This document shows, piece after piece, positions 36,901 through 51,900 of a DNA stretch of 64,000 bases. Numbering within the stretch: the first letter of the stretch is position 1; every line of letters begins with the position of its first letter. Origin of the DNA: Heterocephalus glaber (lineage: Eukaryota; Chordata; Mammalia; Rodentia; Bathyergidae); NCBI RefSeq assembly GCF_000247695.1, contig NW_004624855.1:2768163-2832162 (forward strand), given 5' to 3'. Made by a program: the position numbers and the translations under genes. The notes beneath the pieces were generated by a model. It did no database searches. It was not told where the DNA came from and saw nothing but the letters and a program-made list of their open reading frames with translations.

Positions 36901-39900
36901 TAATGTGATCATAATGTATACCTAAAATGTACCAATAAACTTAATAAAAAAAACAAAGTCTAAATAGCAATATCCATAAATTTGCTCTAAGGTTTAGTAC
37001 ACATGATTTTATTTATATAGCCCTGTTATCTATAAATGTGTAAGATTATCTTGCATGTAATAAAACAACATGTATAATAAAGGGAAGGTACATAAGTCAT
37101 AACTACAAGATTTTTATAAAATTATATCGTTTGAATCATGTTCATCATAAGCAAATGTAAAGTAATGACCTACATTTTTTTAATTTATAAAAAAGAGAAA
37201 TTTATTTCCTAACGATGTTATTTCATTAAAATCCAGTTTACTATAGTTTTGAAGACAAAGCAGAATACATTCTTTGGAATGAAGATAAAGGAAAAATAGC
37301 AGTATCTGTTTTTGTTTTTGTACCGGGGATCGAACTCGGGACCTTGTGCTTGCGAGGCAGGCAGTGGCACCACTGAGCTAAATCCCAGGCAGTTTCTAGC
37401 ATTATCTGTTATTAACTGGCAAGGAATACAGAGTTCAGGACTACATATAGAAAGTGTTGTCCTTGGAGACTGTGGGTAACTTTAATGAACTGTCTCTATA
37501 ATTCAAAGCAAACCGGAAATTCATCACATGGCTCTTACCACAAATGTCTTCCCAATGCCTGAGACCACATATCCTTGTGAACTGTTGAGTGGGCTAAGAT
37601 TAAACACAAATCCACTGTTGGGGTCCCTTATAGAGCAGGCCTACAGGAATCAAAAGGGAGAAAGAACACAGTCAATCTAATCCTACAGGAGCCACCTCCA
37701 GAAGCCTCCATATTTATAATTTACAGGGCTGGCCTTCCCATTTACTTTAAAAATCCTTATCAAGGGTCACGTGTGGTGGTCCACATTCATAATCCCAGCT
37801 ATTCAGGAGGCCAAGGCAGGAGGATTGCAAGTTAAATAGAAGGCAGCTCGGTCAACTTAGCAAGACCCTTTCTCAAAATCAATATACACTCCTCTCTCTC
37901 TCTTCCCTCGCCCCCATGGTTTTTTTTTGTTTTGGGGTGGTACTGTACTGGGGACTGAACCCAGGGCTTTCACACTGAGCTACATCTCAAGACCCTTTAT
38001 TTTGTATTTTGAGACAGGGTCTCTCAAAGTCACTAAGTTGCCTAGGCTGGGCGAGAACTTGAATTCCTCTTGCCTCAGCCACCCAGAGTGCTGAGATTAT
38101 AGGTATGTAACCACCAGGCCCAGCAAAAATAAACAACTTTTTTAAAAGGCTAGGGATGCAGCTCCATGCCAGAACATTTATCTGGCATGCATGAGCCCCT
38201 GGACTCAATCCCCAGTATCATAAACCATAAAGAAAAATCCCTATCAAAAAGGCAGCCTATCCAAACAGTTCCTTGCCTGTACTAAATGTTGTATTCACCT
38301 GCAAGCTCTTGAGCTCCCTAAGGTGAAAGCAGTAGGAACCATAAGAAACCCATAAATAATTTCCTAAAAAGCCCAAACACGTTAAGAAATCTCACGCTCT
38401 GCTTTTTATCTCAATTATTCACATATAGGTACTGTCCTCTTTTGGGTATAATTAACTTTGCCCTGGGCCTCCTGTGCCCACCAAATGCAGGGGATGGGGC
38501 AGCGGTCACAGCTCCACAAGCACAGACTGTGGATGGGGCCCTGGCACCCCATGGTTCCCACCCTCACTAAGAACAACCTGAGCTGGGTCGTGGCTATGGA
38601 TAAGCTACAGTTCATCTGCTGCACACTCTGCAGTGCAGTGGAGACATCAAGAAGGCAGGGAGGGAAACATAAAGAAACACATGCAGTACCATGAAAACAA
38701 TTCCTTGCTTTGCAGAGGCAGGAAATGCCTCAGCGCAGCTTATGCTATACTCTGCAGGACACTGTGTGGCCAGGAGGAACCGGGCCAAGGCTAAACCATC
38801 CAGACCAGACCAGGCGCCACTCCTGTCACCTCAGAAGGAGAAGAGAAGCTGGAAGAGGTGGCTGGAAGCAGAGGGTGAGGGCCTTCAGTAGCCCATGAGT
38901 TACCGGCTCCATCCTATAGGTAAGGTCACATGGAGCACATGGGCTCTGCCCTTTCGGTGACTGATTCCCCAATGTTTTATGGCAGCAGTGATGGAGGAGA
39001 GCAGAGCCACTGCCACATGGAAGGGCCGGACTGGAGAGTAGAGAAGAGAAGGAATCTACATTGAGTGGGGAGTAAAACTGAGGGTCCTGATTCTGATCCT
39101 GGGACCTTGGTGTTGAACGGGAGCAGAGGAATACATGACCTCAGGCGCCTGTTATCAACACAGAGGGATGATGACACCTTCAAACACCAGGGCTGGGGGC
39201 AGTTCAGAGCCAGACACCAGCTGGAGATGTCCAGCAGGAAGCTCAGCCAGAGGGCAGGAGAGAGCACACATACCTGGTCCGTGTCTGTCATTGTCTGGAT
39301 GGGGCAGGCAGCCTCTGTGTTCCACAGGAAACTGACCACACAGTCCCAGTTGAGAGAAAATATGGGGTGGGTGTTCTGAAAGGTCAAGCACAGGGTTAAG
39401 AGTAAGAGAATAGTGATCTGGTAAAGAGGGTGCAACCCCTTAGACAAAAGTGGCTAAAAGCCACTCAGTGTTTATTATGCATCACCATTCAACAGGCATT
39501 AGCTAATTACAATGTAATGTTTTCATTAACCCTATAAAAGAAAGATCAACTCTCATTCTTGGATGTTAAGAAATTTGAGATCATGTCAGCAGTTCAGGGG
39601 AGAATTAGGATCCCAACCTCACTTTGAGAGTCCAAGCTGGTACTTTTCAAAAGCACTTTACAGCAAAAATTGAACTAAAAAAGCCAAACACAGACAGGTA
39701 TGGTGGCGCACACCTGTAATCTCAGCGCTTGGAAGGCTAAAGCGGGCAGATCATCATGAGTTCAAGGCCAGCCTAAACTACATAGTGAGACCCTGCCTCA
39801 AAAAAGCAAAACAAACAAACCAAAAAAAGGCAAAACAAATCAGGCATGGTGGCGCACACCTATGATGCCAGCACTCTGAGGGGTGAGGCAGAAGGATCAC

Positions 39901-42900
39901 TGTGAGTTCGAGATCAGCCTTGGCTACATAGTGAGTTCAAGGCCAGTCTGAACTAAATAGTGACAACCTGTCTCAAAAAACAAACAAAAAAAAGCAAAAC
40001 AAAACAAAAAAAAGAAAAGCCAAACACAAAAGACTGCAGTACCCATGGTTTTGTGGATGCAAGCTCAGAATTAGGCCAAACTGACCTACATGTCAGAGGT
40101 CAGCAGAGGGGCTGATGGACAGAGAGGTGAGAAGGGTTTCTGGGTGGAACAAACATTCTATTCCTTGACATGGGTTCTAATTATAGGGATGTAGCCAATT
40201 TGTGAACAGAACTGTTACTAACTTATAATTTGTGTGTCCTAGTAAAACGTTTCCCCTAAAAGTGCTATGCTCCCTTTCTGGGAAAGTGTCACCTTCACCT
40301 TGGTCCTGAGGACTGGCACATTAGCGGTACATTAATGGGTGGCCCACACACCAGGAGCTACGCTGAGAGCTCTGCTGCCCTTCCCCACTGAGCCTTGCCA
40401 CAAAGGGCCCACAGCCAGGGGCTGGAGGCATCAATGAGCTACAGGGGAGAAAACTGGGGCCAGCATAGGGCAATCTCACCTACCCAGGCTCTCTGACTGC
40501 AGGCTCCAACTCAGCCTCAGCAGCCCTAGGAGCAAAACAGAAGCATCTGCCCCCTCAGCCTTACTATTGGTCTCAAGAAGTAACTGAGCCCTGGGCTATG
40601 GAACCCTTAGTCTAGAGTGTGCAGCACAGTGAGCACGATCTTGATTTGCTCTTGAGCAGCACCTGGGCACAGGGAGCAGCAGGATGTGTGTGTGCTGAAA
40701 TCTTGGCGATGTGAAATCATTCTGAAGACTAAAGTATCACAGAAATGCAGGGAAAAGCAGAATCCAAGAGAACTTTTGGGAAGGACGAAGCATTGCAATG
40801 GCAATGAAAAATCAGAGGGGAGTCCATACCAGGGTTCCTAGAAGGGGATGCATAACCTGCCCAGGATGCAGAGCCAGCCAGGTGGCACTGGGAAGTGAGG
40901 GCCAACTCCTATAGTCAGAGAGAAGAAACAGGCAGCCCAGGCCCAGGGTGGACAGAGGAGAGTGAGTCTATAATCTCAAAGATGACCATGTCCTACTGAA
41001 AAGCAGGCCCATGCTCGGCCACCAGTCTCTCAATCCTCTCCGTGGATCGCAGCAAGGGACAAAGAGGACCGTGGGGTACCTGGACATGTGTGAATCAGCA
41101 CCCACCACATAGGTGCAAAGTAGGAGTGGCTGGCTAGAGGGACCTATAACTGACCCTTAATAAGCAGACCGTAACTTAATTCATAATGAACATGACTTCC
41201 AGTATTCCCCACTAGGGATTTGCCTGCCTACCTAGAAATTATTCAACACATGAGCCTAGTACTGTATAACTCTGAAATTCCTGGTAAAAAAATCAACTGG
41301 GTCTGTGATGATTTTTTAAAGTTCCGGACATGGAGACGTAATGGACACAAAAAACATGCTTAATGTTCTTAATAACCCCACAGCTAAAATGGTCAATTTT
41401 ATGTCGTGCATTTTACCACAATAACTGCAAAGCATTTTTCTGCAGAGAGCCTGCTATCCCAGGCAGTGCCTTACCATGCTCCCCCGGGAGCAAACAAGAT
41501 GGAGTCTCGTGCTGTAGGTGGTGAGCCGGCCGTCGCTGGTGGTGCAGGCTGAGCCGTTCACATACTCCAGCAGGAGGCTGCCACTCTCCTCCACCACTGG
41601 GCCAGTCTTGGCCACTCCCAGGCTGCTGATGGCGACAGTCTCGGTGAAGGTGCCCTGCAACACGAACATCTGTTAGCATCCATTAGCACTCAATGCAGTT
41701 GGTGCAGTATTGAAGGAGAGGGTTCAATACTCATGGAAGTTACATCCCATAAGGTCCCCATGAACAACACATAATGAATAGTGAACCACTGGTCCCAAGG
41801 GAGCTATATTACACACCCACATACAAAGAGTGATCAACATGTATGGTGAATGTTTAAAGCATTTATTACAATAAAAGACACGCTGCCACTAGTCTCCCTA
41901 AAAATACTCCCCCTTGCTTCAAACATACTTATCCCATCATTCTTGCCACTTTCTGAAGCAACTCTAGAAGTGTTCTTTCATGTCTTTACAAGGTATGAGC
42001 AAAACTACAGTGAATGCTGCTACCGAGTGCCATCCAATGGAAAGAGAGGCTCATAAAAACATTACGGTGTGTTCTCGTCCACCTTGTTCATTGGATCTGA
42101 CACCATGCAACTTCTGGCTCTTCCTCATTGTCAAAATGACCATGAAAGGTCAACATTTTGAACTAATTCAGGACAATGAGGCAGCCATGACAACGCAAAT
42201 AAGACATACACAAAAGACTTCCAGAACAGCTTCAGAAAGTATTAAGAACGATGGGGTAGGTGTGTTCAGAGTAATGGGGTGGAGGTGGTATTCTGAGGAG
42301 GATTAACAGCAATGTATCTTTTACTGTAATAAATTTTTTAAAATTCCAACATTCACTGCATTTTTCAATTGCATCACTATCTCACATTGATTATAATCCT
42401 AAATCCTAAAACAACTCATGCTGACAGATTCTATTTTATTTTACAAAAAAGAAAAATGTGGCTCAGAAGTACTACGTGCAGATGCAGGACTCAAAGCTCC
42501 ATCCAAACTGGCCCCAAACCAGAGCTTCTGGCCTAGCCTCCCCCATCCCTCCATCCTCTGAACACCTCAGCACAAGGGCAGAGCATCATGGTAGTCAACC
42601 TCAGGGAGAAACACGCCTGGACTACCATGAATGTCCAAGAGTCACTAAGTGCTCTGTACATTGATTTGGGGGTTACAAAGGTTAATGAGGAGACAAATTC
42701 ACAAATGGAGACTCCATGAATATTGAGGACTGGCTATACTATGCGGCTATTACTCTAAATAAAGAAATTATACATGTGCTCAAATACACAAAACTGAGAA
42801 CTCAATTCTTTTTTTTTTGTTTTGGTGCTACAGATTGAACCCAGGCTTGTTCACTCAAGGTACGTGCTCTACCACTGAGCAATATTATATCCCCACCCCC

Positions 42901-45900
42901 AGAGAACTAAGTTCTTAAGCACCAGAGCACACCAGTCACACATGGCACGAAAAGTACATTCCTGGGACATTATTTTTTATAGAAGGCAACTTCCGGAATC
43001 CATCTATATCTTTAAGATTCACCTTTTACAATACAACAAGGAAACACACAAAAGTTCTGGCCCATTCAATAAGAAGACCAAACACTGCTTAGCACCCCAA
43101 AGAAGTGCTAACACTTGGCTCTAGTTCATCCATAGCAACTCTCCCAAACCAATTTTCCCCACTAAGTAATCCAGAAAAGCTCTTGAAAGCAAACTTCTTC
43201 ACTCTGAGCCCTTTTTTTATTTTGAGAAGGATCTCATTAATTAAGTCTCTAAGTTGCCCAGGCTGGCCTTGAACCGGAATTCCTCCTGTCTCACGCTCCC
43301 AGACTACTGAAATTACAAGACTGGGAGTTAAAGATCTTTTTTACAAACATCTGTTGAGTCAAAGACTCTTGAATTCAGGCTAGACATAACCATGAGGGGT
43401 ATCCTTTGCCCTTTACTTGATCAAAAGAAGCCAAGAGAATGGTGTTTTCTTTAAGTTTTAAATCTGAACAAAGACTCCAGTGTGAGGCACATTTGTTTGG
43501 GAGGCAGGCTAGTTTACTCGGAGGCCTGTTTCTACTCAGAGGGCTTCAGTGGAGCAGCCAGGCCTACTTTGATCTGAAGATCTAACACAAACACCTCCAC
43601 CCACTGAGCCATGCACTTAGGCTGAATGAGACACCCAAGGAAGACAGACGCACCTGATCGTTTTCATATTTCATCTGGCAAGCTGATGCATATCGATCAC
43701 AGCCAGGCATAGGATTCAGGGGCCGGCACACGTTTATATAGTATTTTTTCCAAGTGATATGCTCTCCTGAGTTGTCCATAGCATACCAGTTTCCTCCACG
43801 ACCACCTTCAGACTTTGCCAGACTAAAATTTCAAAGCAAAATGTATACTTTTAAAGAGGTTAGACATCTCAGGCAGGCAATTTATTTCTAAGGAGTCAGA
43901 GAAATAAAGAACTATCAAATGAAATGTCTCCCACTGAACCACAAAAATGGGCTCCCTGTGACTCAGGATACAATATGATCACATGTGACCTTTACAAAGC
44001 TCCACACGAAGCAGACCTTCAATATGTGCCAACTCCCTGCACTGACAGTCAATGCCCTCAATAATGAAGCTATAGACTGAGGGCTCATGTGGCAAAGAAG
44101 AGGTGTTAAGCCGGGCATGGTGGTGCACACCTATAATCCCAGTACTTGGGAGGGTGAGACAGGAGGATCGCCATGAAGTTTGAAGCCAGCCTAAACTACA
44201 CAGAGAGTTCAAGGCCAGCCTGAACTACATGGCAAAACCCTGTTTCAAAAAAAAAAAAGAACAGGTGTTAATAAGGAGGGGAAGAGGTTGAAGGGAGGGT
44301 AGGGGAGTGGGAAAAAAGAAGCAGCAAGATATATCATGCACAGGTACAAATCCCCTATGACGAATGTGATCATTATGTGTTTCTAAAATATATCGATAAA
44401 GAAAAAAAGAACAGGTACTACCAAGGGCCGACCAGACCTATAAATTCTTCTGCTTCAATCTCCCCATCATGGTCCCACACAACCAGCACCAACATGACCT
44501 TTAACAGCTCTGTCATGCATTCACAAGTACTACCTAATGACCTTGGCAACTATACAGGATGAAGGACTATGCTGGCTGATCCTGCTCACCTGGAGAGGTC
44601 ATACTGCTCCAGTGTGGACGGGTCAGTCACCACACACTCCAGGGGCTCCTCCGGGCAGGCGTAACTAGTATACCACCGGAAGTTGTAGGTAGAGTTGTCC
44701 TCTTCCTAATGACATGGAAATGACCAAGAAAGAAACAAGGATGGATGGTGCTATGGTTTGGACCTGGAATGTCACCCAATGACACATGGTTAAAAGCTCA
44801 GTCCCCACCATGCTGTCACTGAGGGATGGTGGAATCTTGAAGACGTAGGACAGAGGTAGGTTTTTAAGTCACTGGGATATGCCCTCAAAGGGGACTGTGG
44901 AATGCTGAACCCTTCTTCACTCTTCTCTTTTGCTTCCTGGCCATGAGGTTTTGCTCCACTGCATACTCCCACCCTGATGTGCTGACTCACCACAGGCCCA
45001 AAACAATGGAGCCAACCAATGAGGGGCTGAAACCTCCCAACACTGTGAGCCAAAATACACCTTTTTGAAGGTGATTATCTCATGCATTTGTTATAGTTAC
45101 AAAAAGCTAAGAGAAAAAGGAAACATTCTGCAAAGACAGTATTCACAAAAGAACAAGGGCATCATTTGATAAGGAAAGTGTATGAAGGAAAGTTTACTTT
45201 GTCTACCTCCTTCAATTTTATTAAAAGAATATTCTTATTAAAAGTCAAAAATTAATATAGAGATTTGGCCTTGGTTAAGTGAAGATAAGGCGTGATTTCT
45301 GATGCTTTTCAATGATTTGTACTCAAAATCAACAGGGTTGTAAGACCACCACTGAGGTGCTTGGGTCATTGAATACAGAATGTAACAAGTGAATAAATAT
45401 TGCCTACACATCCTTGCCAACCTACAAGGAATAATTAAGGAGGTGATTTGGCCAGGAAACCAGACTAATAACAGTTCTGCTTCTAAATAAAAAGTCTACA
45501 GCAGGCTAAGGTATCCCCAGAGAAAACCACATGGACAATTCCTACCTGGTACTCAGGCAGACCTACTCCAGCATCTCGATCACAGAGGAAAGTGATCAGT
45601 GTGGATCTCAGTGTGTGCTTTTCATTATTATAGGGTGTACCATCCTTGTAGCTCAGCTGTATCATCCCATCATAATATGAAAGTTTACCATTACTCAGTC
45701 CCAAGTTCCAATACTTCTTATTACTGAAATAAACATATGAATGTCTCTCAGAAAAGCTGTCATGACCAGAAGGATTCCAGGCTGGGTGTCTACAGAAGGG
45801 CCAATGAGCAACGTGGAGGCATGCCCATGACTAGGACCCAGGGCCACAGTCCATGGGATCCCCATATGTAGACTTATAACTGCAGGGGAAGGCTTCCTCT

Positions 45901-48900
45901 CTACCCCACCAGGACCCAAATTGACACTCAGCACGGCTGGCTTAAGGCATACACAACTCACTTCTTTTTAACTGATACTGCACAGAATAGAGATATACTG
46001 AAAAAGCACAAAATACATGAAGTAGGACATTATGTAAGCCTGCTCCTCTTTCCCTGGGACATGGTTTGCTCTTTTTCTGGAGAGGTAAGGCTCCTGGCAT
46101 CTGTAATTTTTAGGCCAAGTTTTCTGTTGTAAAGCAATAATGAGAACCTGCCTATTCCTGAACAAAAAGTCACAGAATAGGGCTGGGGATGTAGCTCAGT
46201 GGTGCCTCACCTGCTGGCAAGCACAAGGTCCTGAGTTTGATCTCCAGTACCACCAAAAAAAAGTCACAGAATAAACCCAGAATGGGCAGTCACTTACCTT
46301 TTTGAAATCTGGCAGGCCCCAGAGTCTAGAGGACAGGTGTGCACAGACACTGAGCCACAAACATTTATGTAAAATTCATACTTCTCTGTCTCAACTTTAT
46401 AGGCACCATTTTTCTTTGTGAGAGGTGACAAATCAAAAGAAAATCCTAAGAAAGAATAAAAACATGAAAGTATGTAAGGTCAGTCAGAACACAGTCAACA
46501 GGGCAACTTCACCCCACAGTGTCAAGGAGCAACTTCTCAGGGGACTGGAAGAAGCGCGAAGGGCAGAGGAAACCCTTGCCCCTCAGGCTACCAGCCCTGC
46601 AATTACCACTGTTTTCCTTGGAATACTACCATCCCATCCCTTTTTACTGCACTCACATACAGCCCTATTCAGAGCCTGTAACTGACAAACTACCAGTACG
46701 TCCAGGCAGGATGAACATGGTCCAGAGGCCTTCCTGGAACATCTCCCAAGACGGCTAGGACCCATGTGAAAAGCCTTGCAAACTTGCGTCCCCAAGTGCT
46801 ACATCAACCAAACCCAACCCCAGCATGAAATGAAGAAGGTATAATAGCTCAAGCCCCAAACATCAGATATTAAGAATTTCTGGGGAAAAAAACAAGAATT
46901 TTAGTCATATGGCATTAATGAAATCTGAAAGCAGCTTACCTCCAAGACACAATGTTTAGGGAAAAGGCTTAAGAGGTTTGACATCACAGTGAACAACAGA
47001 GGCACCGTTCAGATACACACCTGCCTGGGAATCAAAGACCGTGCAGTTGTCTCCTTCAGTCTTCGACAGCACGCAGGCAGCAGCTGTGTGCCACTCAAAC
47101 TCATAGAAGCAGCCACTGTCCCCAGAAGTCCTCAACATTGGAGCACTTTCTAGGTCACCTGGCAAGGTGGAAAAAATCAATCACTGATCAATCCCTTCTT
47201 GTTCTGTTCAAAACAGACTTGGAAGGGACTACAGGAAATGAGGTATAGCACATTCAAGGTTAAAAATCGGTCCTAAAATACTGTATGATTTGATTCACAT
47301 AGGCTATCTAGATTGGTCAAACCCAGATAGACAAAGTGGAGCAGTGGCTGCCAGAGGCTGGAGCCCAAGGATGGAGAGCTATAGTTCAATGGTACCAAGT
47401 CTCAGTTTGGGACAATGGAAAAGTTCTAGCAATACACAGAGGTGCCGGGTGGGAACAAGGTGACTGTGCTTAATGATACTGAACTGCATACTTGTAAATG
47501 GTTAACATGGCAAATTTGAGGTTGTTTATATTTTGCCACAATTTTTAAAAATGACTAAAATAATGAATTTTATGTTATGTATATTTTACCACAATAAAAT
47601 AAGAAAAGAATAGTTCTAGTCTTTGACTTTCTCCCACAGTGGGGAATATATCCAAATGAAAGATTTCAGTGGGAGGTGTAGGGTGGATACGTACCTCACA
47701 ATTTCTAACACTAGAAATGTGCTATTAATCCAGCAACAGGGAGAAAGCTTAATAGTAAAACCATACTAGGTCAACAAAGAAATCACTAGAACTTGTAAAT
47801 AGAACTATACAGCCACAACAGTGTTCACAAAATACACTATTTGGAGGAACGTTAGAATGTATGAATATATGAAGATCTTGACTCAGTAGGCAAGTTAAAA
47901 TGAATGCTGTGTTTAAATGGGGAGATCATGGGTAACATTTTTAAATCATTTATGGTTTTTCCCCTTTAGAGGAAGCTCAGCACCCACATCATTGACCCTG
48001 TATCATCAGTCCAACAGGACACCATGTGGAGATTCACAATTCATTTGGAAAAGAATAACACAACTGCCTACTGACACCACATGGCTTCTGCGTTTCTCGG
48101 TAGAAATCCAACTGACTGCCTCCCATCAGAGACTATAGCACTATGAGGGCTCAGCATCACACCTCTCTACCCAACCCCATCCACACAGGATAAGGAAGAG
48201 AAATGAGAAATGCCAATGCACCTCTGGCAAATGCCACTAAAACATTCCTTTTTTTTTTAAATGTTTACTTGAAATCATTATGAACTGCAAACACGTACTT
48301 ACAAAAAACTTGTTAAAGATTAGCTAAGCATGGTAGCAAACACCTGTAATTCCAGCACTCAGGAGGCTGAAGCAGGAACACTGCCATGAGTTTGAGGCCA
48401 GCATGGGCTACATAGTGAGTTCAAGGCCAACCTGAACTACAGAGTGAGACCCTGCCTCAAAAAAAAAGGGAGGGGGGGCGGGGATTTAGCTCACTGGTTC
48501 CGTCGCCTGCTTCACAAGTGCAAGGTCCTGAGTTTGATCCCTGGTACCAAAAAAAAAAAATTAAATATTTACCTGGCTTGCATATGAGAGTGATAGTAGT
48601 TGTTATTTTCTTGTCATCACCACAATTATCACCATCTGAGTAGGAGAGTTGAATGTTTCCTTTCTCTTTTGTGGGAGAAGAGATAAATTTTCCCAGGCTT
48701 TTACTTCCCGTCTTATCTGGAAAGAGAAAGAAAAAGGAGAAGAGAAGAGAAATGAGTGAGAAATGACTGTGATGCTAGGCTGGAGGTATAGCTCAGAGGT
48801 AGAGTGCTTGCTTAACATGCAGGAGGCCCTAAGTTTGATTCTCAGCCCTATCAAAAGGGATAGGGGAGAGAAAGAAAGAAACGATGTTAACATTCAGCTG

Positions 48901-51900
48901 AGGCCCTGCAGGTACAGCACTGCCTTCTCCAACCACCTAACCTGGCACAGATGGGAATGAGATTTTCTTGGGTGATAAATGTGGAAGGTAACGGTCACAA
49001 TGAGGACTCCAAGGCTATCTCCAGGGCTAGCAGGAAAGTGTCGTGAATGAGTGTCTTCCACAAGCACAAGAACAGAATGGTAGCACACAGGTCATCACCA
49101 CTTGTAAATAACACTATCTCTGTTTCCAGGCCTCAGCTACCCTGGGACACAAGGGCTTCTGAGAGCACAACCAAGCAGTTAGGGTGTGTCCATGACTAGG
49201 CAAAAACACATTAAACCTGTCCAGCACTCAAGTAGGTGGCCACTGAGTTGATGGTTCATGTGCCCTTTGACTATGAAGTTTTAAAACTGTCCCTAAACCT
49301 TTCCTAAGACATGGAAATCTGCTTTCAAAAATACATCACTGACTCTGAATACAGACTCACAGCTCCTTATGGAATGTTTAGAACAGATCTGCATCGGGCC
49401 GGGGATTTAGCTCAGTGGTTCTGCCGCCTGCCTCGCAAGCGCAAAAACCTGAGTTCAAGCCCTGGTACCAAAAAAAAAAAAAAAGAAAAAAGAAAAGAAC
49501 AGATCTGCATTGCTCTTGTAGCCTGGTGTTATCAAGATGCACTCTAAATTATAACATGCTGAACCTCTCCGTCAGAATGAGAAGTCTCCTCATGATAGCC
49601 ACAGACCAAAACAATGACAGCAGAAGGAACCTGAGGATATAGCACACCAAAAATTCCAAGATCCCACTTCCCTTAAGCCATAAGGGTTTTGAACATATTT
49701 AGGCAGTAAAACTATTTTTAAAAAAATCACAAACACAAGTTTGTGTTTAACACAAGTAATGTCAATGTTATTCAAGTCACATAAAAAAAGATGGCTGCTG
49801 GGCACAGTGGCCACACCTATAATCCCAAACTCTGGAGGCTGGTAAGTTCAAGGCCAGCCTGAACTATGCAGCAAGTTCAAAGCCATCCTGGACAATGGGG
49901 GGGGGGGGGGGTTGTCCACGTATTTTTCAGTGTGATAGCGTGATCATGTTCCCAGATAAGGCTTCAACCAGCCTCAGGTAGCTTGAGCCAACCTCAGGAT
50001 TTCAGAGTACCAACATTTATGTCATTAGAACTATTTCTTTACCATCTTCATATGTGACACCCAGAAAGAGGAGGCTTAGATGAACCACAAGAGGATTTTC
50101 TGTCACTCCACACAGGAAGCAGCTGGGTTCTGCTCACCCCAATCTTCCCGACTGTACTACTCACCCACAGCACACACAGCAGCGTCTTCGGGACAGCTTA
50201 TGGCCTTGCCCTCCCGCAGCACCCTGTGACAGACATTAATGAAGAAATGCTTCTTTTCTGCTGCTGTCTGGCTGCCATCTACTGCTTCCCAATTCTGTTC
50301 AGATTCTGTAATCAGAAAAAAGGTTCTTCAGACAAAGGCAATAAACTCATTCCCTGGGGGTCATACCACAAACGGTGACTAAGCCAAAGGTCAAGAGCCC
50401 ACAGCTTACTAAGCACTTGGACAAGAACATCCGCATTCCCATTTCCAGAACCCAGGAAGGCTGCTGGCGCAGAAACTCACAGAATGTGACAGATAATAAG
50501 CCATCCCGATGTGTCTTCAGAAGAACAAACAGGCTTACCAGGGGTCAGAGAATTAGTGCAGAAAGAAATCAGAGACTGAGGCCTGAATCAGAAGCCTGCT
50601 GGCATGCTAGGCCTGCAGAATGGCATGCCACTGATGACACACCCAGCTCTGGACCCCACGAAAATCTGTGTCACTAAAGAAAGCTACCAAAGCTGGGTGA
50701 CTGTAGCATGTCTATAATCCCTGCCTCTGGGAAACTGAAGGAGGTGGATCACAAGTTTGTACCCAGCCTGGGAAACTTAGCAGTTCAGCAAAACCATGTT
50801 TCAAAATTTTAAAAGGGCAGGGAGTATATAGTTCAATGCATAGGCCATGGGTTCAATTCCCAGTTTGGGGTGCAGGGGGGCATCTACAGCCTCTTTCATG
50901 CATGAAGACCAAGGAGAGGACAGAAGGCCTGCTGCCACCAGAAGTAAGCAGATGTGTATGGTGACTGCATCCAAAGGCTCACATCCACTAGAGTGAGCAG
51001 AAGCCCATCAATAATGAACAGAAGGCAGTGAGGACACACAATGAGTGTCAAGGACACATCAACATAGTTTTTTTGCCTACAAAACTTATAAATGTGGAAA
51101 AATAATACCCTGTTAAGTATGTTAGAAGAGTCTCAAATTAATAATTTTTTTAAAAAGGACACAAAAGAAAGGAACAAGGGGCAGCTGTGATAAGCCAGAC
51201 CATCCCATAAGCAGGTATCAGAGACAAACTGGAACTTTGTATGAAGAAGAGCACAGAGTCACAAAAGCACATTCTTGTGTAAAATGGTCCTTTTGCAAAT
51301 AGGGTTTGGAAGGCAAAAGGCCCATGGCTGGTCAGTGACAACACAGTGCATTGGAAGAACAGCATTCCTGTGCCCACAACCTACAGAAACCATGCGGGAT
51401 GATGCGTGTGCACGGGGGCCTCACCCAAGCACCAATCATGTGACTGCAATGGGGACTTTCCCAAGCAGCAGAGAAAGGTTTTGGTTCTCATCTCACAACT
51501 TCCTTTGGGCCAAGTGACAATGCTACAAAAATCCTCCAAAATCCTCAAGAACCAGAGCTGTCCTGGGAAGTCCATGGAGCAGATAAATGTATCTGCATCC
51601 TTCACAGATCCTGGGCTGTGTCTTGTACACAATGATGCTTGGGAGAGTAGAGGGGCTGACTGCCACCCCTCAGTTTCCTATAAGGAACTCAGCCTGGAGA
51701 ACCAGCTCAAGCCAGCACTGGACACAGCAACAGAAATTCCCCACAAGGTCTCTGATCTGGAGACCAGAGCATGTGCCGCTATGGAGGAAATCAATCTCCT
51801 CTTCAGCACACATGGATGAGTTTAACCATGGCTCCAAGGGTTCAACTACTGAAGCCCAAGGATCGTTTACTGAAGCACTTTGCCCACACAGAGCAGCTAC

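Noticed and set aside
36564..36912. Open frames spanning the N gap
   Set aside because: Mostly unknown residues; the flanks are L1 3' UTR.
39690..40015. CRISPR-like direct repeats
   Set aside because: Two neighbouring B1 SINEs with A-rich linkers in a mammalian intron.
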